Below, one piece after another: positions 10,300 through 18,759 of a DNA stretch of 64,000 nucleotides. The notes under the pieces are model-generated. The model was given only the letters and a program-made list of their open reading frames with translations, had not been told where the DNA came from and searched no databases. The first letter of the stretch is position 1, and every line of letters starts with the position of its first letter. This stretch comes from Bin87 sp034423115 (GTDB lineage: Bacteria; Chloroflexota; Dehalococcoidia; Lucifugimonadales; UBA3495): positions 83,049 through 147,048 of the forward strand of contig DAOUJD010000019.1 of the NCBI GenBank assembly GCA_034423115.1, written 5' to 3'. Position numbers and translations under genes: made by a program.

Positions 10300-11706
10300 C
10301 TAGATCGGCGGACGGGTCGCGTACCACTTGGCATGTTGTTGGTAGGTGTACGCCGCCTGGATCACGCCCGGTTCATCAAACGGTTTGCCCGCGATCTGCA
10401 TCCCGATGGGCAGGCCGCTCTCCGTGAACCCGCACGGCACCGAGATCGCCGGCAATCCCGTAACGTTGAACGGCGCGGTGAAGCTGCGCCCCCCCGCCGT
10501 GGTCGTGGGATCGTACCCCTCGAACGCTGCCGCCGGTTGCGTCATAGTCGGAGTCACCAGGAAGTCCACCGTGCGCATCACCTCGGCAAACTCCCGCCGG
10601 GCCAGCGTCCGGACCCGTTGGGCTTGCAGGTAGTCTGCGGCAGACATCAGCGCCCCGATGCGGAACCGCTCGCGGACGATTTCCCCGAAGTCCTGGGGAC
10701 GTGCCTTAAGGTTGGGCTCGTGGTATGCGTACGCCTCGCTGACCATGATGACCGAGTTGGCCGCTCGCACGTGTTCCAGGCTGGGCAGGGATACCTCCTC
10801 CACGATTGCGCCCAGGCTTTCCAATTCGCCGATAGCTTTTTCCACCGTGGCGACCACCTCGGGGTTGACGCTGGGATCCGGGTCGAAGAAGTAGTGGCGC
10901 GGCAGTCCGAGCCGGACGCCCCGGATACCCTCCCGCAGGGACAGCGAGTAGTCCGGAACCGGCGCAGTACTCGACGTGGGATCCTTGGGATCATGCCCGG
11001 CGATGGCCTGCAGCATGTACGCCGTATCCTCCACCGTCCACGTCATGGGGCCGGCGTGGTCCTGCGACCAACTGAGCGTAACCACCCCGGCGCGGCTCAC
11101 ACGGCCGTAGGTGGGCTTCAACCCCACGATGCCGCACAGCGACGCCGGGCCGCGTATAGATCCGCCAGTGCAGGAACCCAACGCGCCCAGGGCCTGGCCC
11201 GACGCCACGGACGAACCCGACCCGCTGCTGGAACCGCCGGTGATGTGGGCCAAATTCCAGGGGTTGCAGGCCGGCTCAAACGGCGTCGTCCAGTCGGGGC
11301 CGCCCAGCGCGAATTCGTGCATGGCCAGCTTGCCCAGCAGGATGCCGCCGGCCGCCTTCAGACGCGCCGTCGTGGTGGCGTCCTCGGTGGGCACGCGGTC
11401 TATATCCACCTGCGAACCGGACGTGGTGCCCACGCCGGCGGTGTCATACAGGTCTTTCAACGCGAAGGGGATGCCGTGCATGCGGCTGCGGTATTCGCCG
11501 CGCAGCATTTCGGATTCCGCGACTCGCGCCTGCTCCATGGCGTCGTCGGCCAGCAGCAGGATGAACGAGTGCAAGCGGTCGTCGGTGTCGGCGATGCGGT
11601 CCAGGCACGCGCGCGTCAGTTCCACCGGCGAAAGCTCGCCCTTGCGCATCAGCTCGCCCGCCTGATGTATCGTGAGGAAGTGCAAAGGGGTGTCGGATGT
11701 AGCCAT
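10300..11706 (-). CDS. Amidase of the amidase-signature family
   Basis: The 468-residue hydrolase has the Ser-cisSer-Lys machinery: Lys84 in GIPFALKDLYDTAG, the Gly/Ser-rich stretch GGSSSGSGSS (about 157-166) and Ser183 in TGGSIRGPA. The family often has Asp before TGGSIR (GSDTGGSIR); here it is Cys179. It opens SDTPLHFLTIHQAGELMRKGELSPVEL, typical of catabolic amidases and GatA relatives. No gatB is nearby, so a catabolic role on small amides is more likely than tRNA amidation. AAGGAG precedes the ATG. A 66-residue acidic protein is encoded 50 bases upstream on the same strand and may be its partner. Confidence 0.88.
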   Translation of the reverse strand: MATSDTPLHFLTIHQAGELMRKGELSPVELTRACLDRIADTDDRLHSFILLLADDAMEQARVAESEMLRGEYRSRMHGIPFALKDLYDTAGVGTTSGSQVDIDRVPTEDATTTARLKAAGGILLGKLAMHEFALGGPDWTTPFEPACNPWNLAHITGGSSSGSGSSVASGQALGALGSCTGGSIRGPASLCGIVGLKPTYGRVSRAGVVTLSWSQDHAGPMTWTVEDTAYMLQAIAGHDPKDPTSSTAPVPDYSLSLREGIRGVRLGLPRHYFFDPDPSVNPEVVATVEKAIGELESLGAIVEEVSLPSLEHVRAANSVIMVSEAYAYHEPNLKARPQDFGEIVRERFRIGALMSAADYLQAQRVRTLARREFAEVMRTVDFLVTPTMTQPAAAFEGYDPTTTAGGRSFTAPFNVTGLPAISVPCGFTESGLPIGMQIAGKPFDEPGVIQAAYTYQQHAKWYATRPPI

Positions 11707-11756
11707 GAGTCAGTTACTCCTTGTTTGGCTTGGTGCGTTGCTATGGAGTGATATGG

Positions 11757-11957
11757 CTACTCGGCCGGCCAGTCGGGGTGGTATTCAACGATCATTTCCG
11801 TCGCGCCTAGTTCAATCTCATGGCACTGGCGGGCGTAAGCGGCGTACAGGTCGTACACCGGTTTCATGGCTTCGACCTCCTCTCGGCTCATGCCAAGGCC
11901 GGCGCGGTCGGCAAGTTGCTGCAGTTCGTCAACGGACATTTCATTTTGGTCAGGCAT
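11757..11957 (-). CDS. Small acidic protein upstream of the amidase
   Basis: This 66-residue, probably helical protein contains MSVDELQQLADRAGLGMSRE. It ends with VEYHPDWPAE. Such short proteins sit next to amidase-signature enzymes in other bacteria, comparable in size and place to GatC or AtzG, which bind and steady the amidase; the link here is by position and look only. The start is the ATG at 11957, with GGAGGT seven bases upstream. A longer in-frame opening to 12041 has no such site. Confidence 0.6.
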   Translation of the reverse strand: MPDQNEMSVDELQQLADRAGLGMSREEVEAMKPVYDLYAAYARQCHEIELGATEMIVEYHPDWPAE

Positions 11958-12052
11958 AACAGGACCTCCGGGTCGAGTCAGTATGTTGAGCGGTTTGATA
12001 ATACATCGCTTGAGGCCGATGTGTTGCCCATCCAAGCTCACCGTCGGACGGG

Positions 12053-12538
12053 TCAGCCTCTGCTTCGACCCACCAGCAAGTGCGTAGCCAAAAGCCTGCG
12101 TTGTCGTGCCGTAATATCGTCGAACGAATTGGTTACCGCTTCAGCCCTGTTGATCAGTCTCACGACCTGGGAGCGTGTGAACACGCTGCGCGGATTATAG
12201 TCAGCGTCCAGACGGTGTGATTGGAGCCTGCCGAATACGCTGGCGAAGTTGAGAATTTCAGGTACAGAACTGTGTTGCTGGTACGATGACACGCGATCTT
12301 TTGCCGGTCGGTGGTCAAGGGCTCGGTACATCTGCACCCAAAGCTGGATATCTTGCCCAGTCGGTGATGCCCCTACGAGTGCGTCGGCGTTGCTCTCGCA
12401 AAGGGCGTGAAACATTGCGTAGTACGCCGTGCTAACCGCCCGCTTGAGCATGGCCTGCCGCGGCCGGCCCGGAGCCGCAGCAACTCCGGAAACGCCGGCT
12501 AGCACCCTTGCCGTGTCAAAGAGATGCCGCCAATCCAA
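12053..12538 (-). CDS. HEPN-domain protein
   Basis: The helical motif LKRAVSTAYYAMFHALCESN is the hallmark of HEPN proteins of the DUF86/nucleotide-pathway type. The protein is about 161 residues from the TTG at 12538 (LDWRHLFDTARVLAG), which lies two bases after the stop of the upstream partner gene. A GTG at 12586 would add 16 residues and overlap the partner; neither start has an ideal binding site. The RxxxxH RNase motif of toxic HEPN proteins was not seen clearly. HEPN proteins often pair with nucleotidyltransferases, but the partner here lacks the GSxxxG signature. Confidence 0.7.
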   Translation of the reverse strand: MDWRHLFDTARVLAGVSGVAAAPGRPRQAMLKRAVSTAYYAMFHALCESNADALVGASPTGQDIQLWVQMYRALDHRPAKDRVSSYQQHSSVPEILNFASVFGRLQSHRLDADYNPRSVFTRSQVVRLINRAEAVTNSFDDITARQRRLLATHLLVGRSRG

Positions 12539-12540
12539 GG

Positions 12541-12873
12541 TTATTCGTACTCCCAAGGCCTCGCGGATGTGGACATATCGAGCCACTCGGGGTATTCGTC
12601 CTTGGCGATGTAGGACTCTGCCGGGACATTCCGAAACCCCATTTCATACAGGATCCCGTCCAATTCCGACGATATCCGGTTGAGTTTGTGGGGGTCGAGC
12701 AGCGCTTCATCGCCGTCATAAACCACGATGATTTCGATGTTGTCTTCACCGTAGTAATCCACGATGGGCTCAACCGTGATCGGGTCGAACGATACCGTCC
12801 CCTGGAAAGCCTCATCCAGGAGTTTTCTCATATTGTCCTTGGCTGCCTGAACGGTGGCTGCGGGTACGGTCAT
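12541..12873 (-). CDS. Conserved hypothetical partner of the HEPN gene
   Basis: This 110-residue alpha/beta protein has a run of acidic strands (DNIEIIVVYDGDEALLD) and then a helix (NRISSELDGILYEMGF). It ends AKDEYPEWLDMSTSARPWEYE. No known catalytic motif is visible. It sits where the nucleotidyltransferase of a HEPN-MNT pair would sit, but the usual Gly-Ser plus acidic triad is missing. A toxin-antitoxin or substrate-binding pair is possible; this is inference from gene order. A GAGG element lies about nine bases before the ATG. Confidence 0.6.
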   Translation of the reverse strand: MTVPAATVQAAKDNMRKLLDEAFQGTVSFDPITVEPIVDYYGEDNIEIIVVYDGDEALLDPHKLNRISSELDGILYEMGFRNVPAESYIAKDEYPEWLDMSTSARPWEYE

Positions 12874-12985
12874 TGTCTTACCGCCTCTCGTGTCAAATGC
12901 TGACTACAGCGATCTCGCGGCGCACGTGCATAGTCCGTCAGGGTCCAACCGTGTGGAGATAGCGAGTACATGTTACTGCAACCGG

Positions 12986-14728
12986 CTACTCGCGAAAAAT
13001 CTCTTCACCCCGGTGCAGCCGCAGCGCGATCTGGTAGGTCTGGCCCACGGCCCGCGGTGTCGGCGCGTGGGCGGCCAGGTACCGCGCCATGCCGATGAGC
13101 ACGTGCCGACCCGATTCCGTGCCCCGGCGGTGGCGGTACTGGTTGAACCCCGCATCGACGATCTGGAATGAATGGAACCCCGAATCCTCCGAGAGCATCG
13201 CCCGTCCCAGGGCTGCCACCAGCGCGTCCGGGTTCGCGCCGCCGGTCAGGTAGCTGGATGCCAGGTGCGACACCTCCTCAACCTGCTGGCGCACGTCCAG
13301 CCGTTCACGGATTTTGGACAGGATTTCGTCGCCGTCCACCGGGTCGCTGCCCGTCTCCGGAATGCGCTGGGCCGGCATGTTCAGGAACCGGTCCAGGTAG
13401 ATGCTCATGGCGACATCGAAGACCCCCCTGACTAGCTCGGACGAGGGCGCGCGCTGCAACGCCCGGTGCAGGGCGTTGGCGGCCGTCAGCGTGTTGTGAA
13501 CCGTGTCCCAGTCGTTGAATTCATTGGACACGTGGAAGTGCGCCATCCTGAGAAACGCCGCGTGCGCCGCTGCTCCGCCCAACTGCTCCGCTGTCGCCCC
13601 GCGCCTGATCGCATCCCTGATGGTGTCCACAATATTAGCGGGATTGTCGCCGAGCATATCTTGAGCCAGCGCATCCGCGCCATCCCAACCGGCGGCCTGT
13701 TTTCCCTCTTCCAACAGCGACGGCAATTCCTCCCGTACCTGCCACAACATCGACGCCAGATCGATGGGATGTCTCCACGCGCTGAGTTCCTGACTGCGGC
13801 GGGCCCTGGCCATACCATGCACCAGGCTGGTCAGGACCTGGCTCGCGTGTTCCCACCCGATGTGGTCCAGCAGCTCAAAGGCTTTGTTGGCGAAGTCCAG
13901 AGTGTGTCCCGCGTCCAGGTAGATGTGGTCCGTGGACGCTGCGAAGACCATGTCGGCGATATCGCGGGGCGGGATGCCCAGCTCGATGGCGGTGCGCAGG
14001 CTGCGCTCGGCGGCGTCCTCGTCGCGCACGTCGATGAAGTTGCGAAACCACTGCTTGAAAACCTCGGGGCGCGTTTCGCCCGTGGGCAGAGGGTCCACCA
14101 CGAAACGCGGCGGACGGCCGGCGCACTCCCGCGAAACGTGCAGCAACCCCTGGTACAAAGCCACCGGGCGGTCTTCCTCGGACAGATGGGGCAGCATGTT
14201 GGCCGCGGCGGTCAGCATGGTCATCGCCGCGCCCCAGCCGGCCGCGCTGTAGGTCGTGCCGAACTCGGCGCCCACACGCAGCGGCGCACGGTAGTCCGCG
14301 CCGGCGGCGTGCAGCCCCAGCACCGACTTGGCCGTCACCAGCCGGATGTTGTGCTCCATGCCGTCTCGCAGCCGGCCCACCCAGTGCGATTCTTCGTCCC
14401 GCTGGACGGGCTGAGGGTCCACCCACACCTGCCCATCTTTCACCGTGACTGGGAAGCTGCGTACGTCGTCAGCAAAGGGATTGAACGTGCCGCCGCTGGC
14501 GAGATCGAACCGTGCATTGTGCCAGTGGCAGGTCAGGATGCCGTCCTTCACGCTGCCCCGATCCAGCGGAAAGCCCATGTGGGGACAGCGGTTGTCCACC
14601 GCGTACACCTGCCCGTCGTGGTAGATCACCGCGATGGCATGCCCGCCGCCGGTGACCACCCGGCACCCGCCGGCCTTCAATTCCTCAACGCTGCCGGCCT
14701 GAATCTGTTGCGCAACCTGTGTCGCCAT
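12986..14728 (-). CDS. Rieske [2Fe-2S] protein with large helical C-terminal domain
   Basis: Residues 10-110 form a Rieske ferredoxin-like domain with both cluster motifs: C48-P-H50 and C67-H-W-H70. The remaining ~470 residues are helix-rich without a known catalytic motif. Possible metal-type residues occur in pieces such as STDHIYLDAGHTLDFANKAFELLDHIG and MAHFHVSNEFNDWDTVH. It is not a ring-hydroxylating oxygenase alpha subunit: the usual mononuclear iron motif is not apparent. A role as an electron carrier fused to an unknown enzyme domain is inferred. GGAGGAGGG precedes the ATG. The closest neighbours are an aspartic protease and a hydrolase on the same strand. Confidence 0.8.
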   Translation of the reverse strand: MATQVAQQIQAGSVEELKAGGCRVVTGGGHAIAVIYHDGQVYAVDNRCPHMGFPLDRGSVKDGILTCHWHNARFDLASGGTFNPFADDVRSFPVTVKDGQVWVDPQPVQRDEESHWVGRLRDGMEHNIRLVTAKSVLGLHAAGADYRAPLRVGAEFGTTYSAAGWGAAMTMLTAAANMLPHLSEEDRPVALYQGLLHVSRECAGRPPRFVVDPLPTGETRPEVFKQWFRNFIDVRDEDAAERSLRTAIELGIPPRDIADMVFAASTDHIYLDAGHTLDFANKAFELLDHIGWEHASQVLTSLVHGMARARRSQELSAWRHPIDLASMLWQVREELPSLLEEGKQAAGWDGADALAQDMLGDNPANIVDTIRDAIRRGATAEQLGGAAAHAAFLRMAHFHVSNEFNDWDTVHNTLTAANALHRALQRAPSSELVRGVFDVAMSIYLDRFLNMPAQRIPETGSDPVDGDEILSKIRERLDVRQQVEEVSHLASSYLTGGANPDALVAALGRAMLSEDSGFHSFQIVDAGFNQYRHRRGTESGRHVLIGMARYLAAHAPTPRAVGQTYQIALRLHRGEEIFRE

Positions 14729-14813
14729 GATGCCCTCCTCCCAATCTGCACTTGCATATGATGGTCGCCCGAGGGTCAGCGCACGTAATTTGGAGCCGCC
14801 GACTATCGTGCGA

Positions 14814-15212
14814 TCAACCTCGTTCCAATCTGCCAGCCCAACCCCGCCTTCCCTTCCGCACGTGAACCAACCTTTCGTCCGGCATATCCACTGCCAGTTT
14901 TAGGTACTGGAGCGTCGTCGCACCGATGCACACTCCGCTTTCGTCCGGCCAGAAGGCCACCGGGGCGACGCCGCTGATGCTTTGACTGTCGTCCAGGGCG
15001 ATGGTGAACCGGGCGTATCCGTATTCGCACTCCACTTCCGAGCCGTCAGCCGTAACGTAAGTAGCCGGCTGTTCGGGTCGAATGCCCAGTTCCGCCAGCA
15101 GCGCGGCGGGGAACGCCGAATCGGTTGCGCCTGTGTCAACCAACGCCTCCGTTTCGTAAGCGTCGCCGCCAGCCAAATTGGCGATGCTAACTCTTGCGTT
15201 AAAAATTGCCAT
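14814..15212 (-). CDS. Retropepsin-like aspartic protease family protein
   Basis: This 132-residue protein has ALVDTGATDSAFPAALLAELG, the DTGA active-site motif of single-domain (retroviral-type) aspartic proteases, and a later hydrophobic-Gly strand (VCIGATTLQYLKL). Such enzymes work as dimers; bacterial targets are mostly unknown. Start choice: ATG at 15212 with GGGGAGG six bases upstream; the frame extends to 15254 without a site. A second family member at 53986-54420 is broken by a stop codon. Confidence 0.8.
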   Translation of the reverse strand: MAIFNARVSIANLAGGDAYETEALVDTGATDSAFPAALLAELGIRPEQPATYVTADGSEVECEYGYARFTIALDDSQSISGVAPVAFWPDESGVCIGATTLQYLKLAVDMPDERLVHVRKGRRGWAGRLERG

Positions 15213-15290
15213 GCTCGGCCTCCCCAACGTTGAACTATGCCAAAGATAGCACAACTATGCTATTGGAGCGCCAATTTCGTGAGCATGGTC

Positions 15291-16103
15291 TTATCCCGTG
15301 GTTCCACGAGCGCCGGCCCCTGGCGCGCCCCGCCCGGCGTAGCGGCTCATGAAGCCTCTGATGGCGTTGAAGTACTCGCGGAATCCCACGTACATCAGGT
15401 CGTTGTGTCCGGCGCCGGGGATGATCTCCAGGTGCTTGTGGGCAGTTTCCAGCTTGTTGAACATATCCACCGCTTCGGCCAGCGGCGCCGATTCGTCCCA
15501 CTGCCCGTGGATCACCAATGCCGGGATGCTGATGGAATAGAGCCTGGCCTGGTAGTCGTCCTCCAGCGCCTGCGCCACATCCGCATCCAGCCCCTGCGCA
15601 TACCGCCCCAGGTTGGCGCGGCCGCTCTCGATGATAACGCCGTTGATCCGGTCGGCGGCGTTGACGGCCAGTTCGCCGGCGGCGTGGCGACCCATGGAAC
15701 GGCCCATGACATACAACGAGCCGGTGAATCGCAGCGCGCTCATGGTCTCCCGCAGCCAGTCCAGCACCGCGTGCGCGTCGGCCAGCATGGTGTTGAAACT
15801 GGGCGTGCCGCTGGACGCGCCGTGCCCACGATAGTCGGCGACGAAAAAGTTAGCGCCGATCTGGTTGTAATGCGGCGCGATTTCGTCATAGCGGGCCACG
15901 TTCTCGCCGCCGCCGTAGAAAAAAAGCACGGTGGGGTTGTCACGCCCCACCGCAAAGAATCGGCTTGACAAGGTGGCATCGTCGCTCACGGTGATCCCGT
16001 AGTCCACCGCTCCATCGGGCGTGTCGGTCCAGCCCCGCAGTGGGTGAAATGAGTGCCCCGACGCCTCGGGGTTGTCCAGCACGGAATAGTCAACGGTGGT
16101 CAT
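15291..16103 (-). CDS. Alpha/beta hydrolase
   Basis: The 270-residue hydrolase has VLFFYGGGENVARYDEIAPHY (oxyanion region), DYRGHGASSG, the nucleophile elbow GRSMGRHAAGELA, HGQWDESAPL (acid) and IPGAGHNDLMYVG (His). The triad looks complete, in contrast to the altered hydrolases at 8034 and 8956. Substrate unknown; the shape resembles BAAT/bem46-like serine hydrolases. It diverges from the flavin monooxygenase gene with 89 bases between starts, so the two may share control. Confidence 0.8.
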   Translation of the reverse strand: MTTVDYSVLDNPEASGHSFHPLRGWTDTPDGAVDYGITVSDDATLSSRFFAVGRDNPTVLFFYGGGENVARYDEIAPHYNQIGANFFVADYRGHGASSGTPSFNTMLADAHAVLDWLRETMSALRFTGSLYVMGRSMGRHAAGELAVNAADRINGVIIESGRANLGRYAQGLDADVAQALEDDYQARLYSISIPALVIHGQWDESAPLAEAVDMFNKLETAHKHLEIIPGAGHNDLMYVGFREYFNAIRGFMSRYAGRGAPGAGARGTTG

Positions 16104-16192
16104 GGCAGCGCCCCCCAGCGGTATGTGGCCGCATTATACTATGGCCCAGCGACCCGCTCGACGATGCCAGCATCATCCGGAGGTAAATTGGC

Positions 16193-17302
16193 ATGGGCAA
16201 GATGGAAATCGGACTCTACGACGTGCTGGACCAGGCCCAGATGGAATCCCATTCCGTCGCCGCCGACGTGTACGACGAGCACATCCGCGGCGCGCAGGAA
16301 GCGGAGCAGATGGGGTACAAGTACTACTTTTCCATCGAGCACCAGACCTCCGACGTCAGTTTCCTCAGCTCGCCCAGCGTTTATCTCACCGCGCTGGCCC
16401 GCGCCACCAGCGCCATGCGGTTCGGCGTCATGATCTACCAACTGCCATTCCATCATCCCATCAGGCTGGCCGAGGACGTGGCGATGCTCGACCACCTGTC
16501 CCGTGGACGCGTGGAGTTCGGCGCCGGCACGGGAGTCACCAGCCACGAGTTCCTGCGCTGGAACGTGGACTTTGACCGCCGCCGCGACATGAGCGAGGAG
16601 GCCCTGGACGTCATCCTCATGGCCTGGAGGGAGGGCAGCGTCACCTACGAGGGTGAGTTCTTCAAATTCGACGAAGTGCTCACCTCACCCGATACGTACC
16701 AGAAGCCGCACCCGCCCGTCTGGTTCGGCTGCCACAGCGCGGCCAGTTTCGAGTACGCGGCGCGCCACAACTTCCACGTCTCCCAGAACATCGACGTGGA
16801 TCCCGTGATCGCCGACAAGTTCGACACCTGGCGCAACCTGTGGCGAAAGGCCGGCCACGACACCTCCATGCCCAAGACCTTCCTGACCCGACACGTCCAT
16901 GTCGCCGAAACCGACGCCAAGGCCCGCGAGCAGGCAGAGCCGTACCTGGCCACCGCCGCCTTCCCGCAGGCCATCCCCGCCGGCAAGGGACGCGACATCA
17001 TCGGAGAAACCCGCATCGGCTACGGCCCCCACGGGATGCGCGGCGACGATCCTGGCACGCCCGAGCGCGCCGAGTTGCGTCGCACCTTCCGCGAGCGAGC
17101 GCAGTCCTACGACTTCTGGATCGACAACGGCATCGCGCTGGTGGGCAGCCCCGAGACCGTGGCGAAACGGCTGCAAGAGCAGCACGACCTCATCGGCCAC
17201 GACATCTTCTGCGCCCGCCACCTGTTCGGCTACATCTCTCCCGACGCCGCCAAGCAGTCCATCCGCCTGTTTGCGGAAGAAGTTATGCCGGCGTTCGCCT
17301 GA
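16193..17302 (+). CDS. LLM class flavin-dependent oxidoreductase (luciferase-like)
   Basis: This is a TIM-barrel monooxygenase that uses reduced FMN or F420. The 369-residue protein has family marks: KMEIGLYDVLD start, FSIEHQTSDV, a strand-helix with RFGVMIYQLPFHHPIRLAEDVAMLDHLSRGRVEFGAGTG broken over residues ~85-125, and KPHPPVWFGCHS. GGAGGT lies eight bases before the ATG. Its substrate is not predictable; families like this oxidise alkanes, sulfonates, nitrilotriacetate and others. A second member lies at 49509. Confidence 0.88.
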   Translation: MGKMEIGLYDVLDQAQMESHSVAADVYDEHIRGAQEAEQMGYKYYFSIEHQTSDVSFLSSPSVYLTALARATSAMRFGVMIYQLPFHHPIRLAEDVAMLDHLSRGRVEFGAGTGVTSHEFLRWNVDFDRRRDMSEEALDVILMAWREGSVTYEGEFFKFDEVLTSPDTYQKPHPPVWFGCHSAASFEYAARHNFHVSQNIDVDPVIADKFDTWRNLWRKAGHDTSMPKTFLTRHVHVAETDAKAREQAEPYLATAAFPQAIPAGKGRDIIGETRIGYGPHGMRGDDPGTPERAELRRTFRERAQSYDFWIDNGIALVGSPETVAKRLQEQHDLIGHDIFCARHLFGYISPDAAKQSIRLFAEEVMPAFA

Positions 17303-17371
17303 CCAGCTGTGCAAAACGCCGGATGCGTAACTCGCGCCTTGGCGGGCAGATTACCTAAACCCAGCGGCGGC

Positions 17372-18334
17372 TCAGCCAGGATGCTGCCCGTCGGAGCGGT
17401 CCAGCTGTTCATGCCGGGTCATGTCGTGAAACGCCACGACTACGGCAGTCATGTCCCCCTCAAGCGAGAATATCGGCGCGGCGTTGATCAGAGCCGTGAC
17501 CGACTCGCCGTCGGGAAGACGGACAACAATTTCCTCCCCCCGCACGGTCTCACCGGTGCGAAGCACTCGCGCAACCGGGAGGTCGTCGGGCGGTATCTCG
17601 CGCCCGTCTCCATGATTGTAGGTCAGGTGCGGGATTATGCCGTCCAGTGTGGCCTCCGACCCGCCCGCCGCCGTTAACAAACGCTGGGTTTCCTCGTTGA
17701 GGGTAACCGTGGCCCCGGTTTGAGCGTCAAATATCACCACACCCACCGGCGCGGCGTCGATTAGCGCTTGCAATACCATGCTGGAATCATGGTCGACGCG
17801 CATCCGGTCCGGGGCTGCGATTATCGGCGACGCCTGAGCCGCCATCATCAACGCGACCTGCTCGTCGTCGGCTGAAAACTCTCGGCCGTCCGCTTTGTTA
17901 GACAGGAACAACGTGGCGGTTCGCACACCTCCATGCTCTATCGGCGCCGCCAGGAACGACGTGAAACGACTGAGATCGACAGGCAACCCAAGCTCTCTAC
18001 AGTACACGCCCAGATCAATCAGTCTGATCAGTCCCCGGATGCCCGCGAAATATTTGTAGAGTTGCTCCCGCTCGAGGAGATTTCCAAGGAGCGCATGCTC
18101 CTCAGATGTAAAGCCGTGAGAAATCAATCGTCGCTCGTTCCCGTCCTCGTCCATGAGGACGATGCCACCGTAGCGAGCTCCGGTCAGCGAACGGGCGCTG
18201 GCCACCACGTAACGAAGGACCGATTCGGAATCCAAACCACCGTCCACACTAGGAGCGGATTCACTCATATCGTCCGAGTCATCTCCCGACATCCGGTTCT
18301 CATCGCGCTCTTCGAAATCATCAACAAAGTTCAT
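17372..18334 (-). CDS. GAF-PAS sensor protein without output domain
   Basis: The 320-residue protein has an acidic N-terminal tail, a GAF domain (about residues 40-190: SVLRYVVASARSLTGARYGGIVLMDEDG cut across) and a PAS domain (about 210-310: LQALIDAAPVGVVIFDA, VVVAFHDMTRHEQLDR). In relatives the phrase after HDMTRHEQLDR leads into a histidine-kinase domain (MxSHELRTPL). Here it stops within a few residues and no kinase is found downstream in any frame. So it is a truncated kinase or a stand-alone sensor. Start at ATG 18334, with AGGTG four bases upstream; the frame stays open to 18463. Confidence 0.75.
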   Translation of the reverse strand: MNFVDDFEERDENRMSGDDSDDMSESAPSVDGGLDSESVLRYVVASARSLTGARYGGIVLMDEDGNERRLISHGFTSEEHALLGNLLEREQLYKYFAGIRGLIRLIDLGVYCRELGLPVDLSRFTSFLAAPIEHGGVRTATLFLSNKADGREFSADDEQVALMMAAQASPIIAAPDRMRVDHDSSMVLQALIDAAPVGVVIFDAQTGATVTLNEETQRLLTAAGGSEATLDGIIPHLTYNHGDGREIPPDDLPVARVLRTGETVRGEEIVVRLPDGESVTALINAAPIFSLEGDMTAVVVAFHDMTRHEQLDRSDGQHPG

Positions 18335-18759
18335 TTCGCACCTATCTGGCCGTGGTGCAGATCCTTGGTGTTTTAAGCCGGGCCGGCTATGCGCCGGTTT
18401 GGGCGGGTTTGATATTCTAGGCCGTTGAAGCTGGGCCAACCGGTATTGTCGGGTCGCCAGCATGGCTCAGCAATACGGCTCGCCGATCGCCGCCGCGAAT
18501 TCTGTCAGATGACTGCAATTCGAGTCCGTGACGAGCGCATCGTATATGCGCAAGGTTCTCGGCGGCCGACGACGGTGGCAAATCCTCCTGTTAATTCAGT
18601 ACGCGCGGCGTTTTCAAGCGGTTTTGCGGCGTCGATTGACCAAACGGACCCATAGGATGGTCTTTACACGGCGATCGTCAGCGGCCCGTTAATATCGCAT
18701 CCGGCATCAGATGGCGGGGCCCGTGATCCGGCCAGGAAACCATTGGGCATGGCTCAAGC
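18335..18759. other. Intergenic, no gene recognised
   Basis: Short frames here have no conserved motif or binding site. The stretch separates the end of the ThDP enzyme gene from the GAF-PAS gene and should hold the promoter of the latter; no clear -35/-10 pair was found. Confidence 0.5.

Noticed and set aside
10333..11751. Long plus-strand frame (472 codons) opposite the amidase gene
   Set aside because: It is antisense to a clear amidase and its translation is Arg/His/Gly-rich with no motif; a shadow of high-GC coding DNA.
13466..14761. Long plus-strand frame (431 codons) opposite the Rieske protein
   Set aside because: Shadow frame with low-complexity composition; the minus strand holds the intact Rieske gene.
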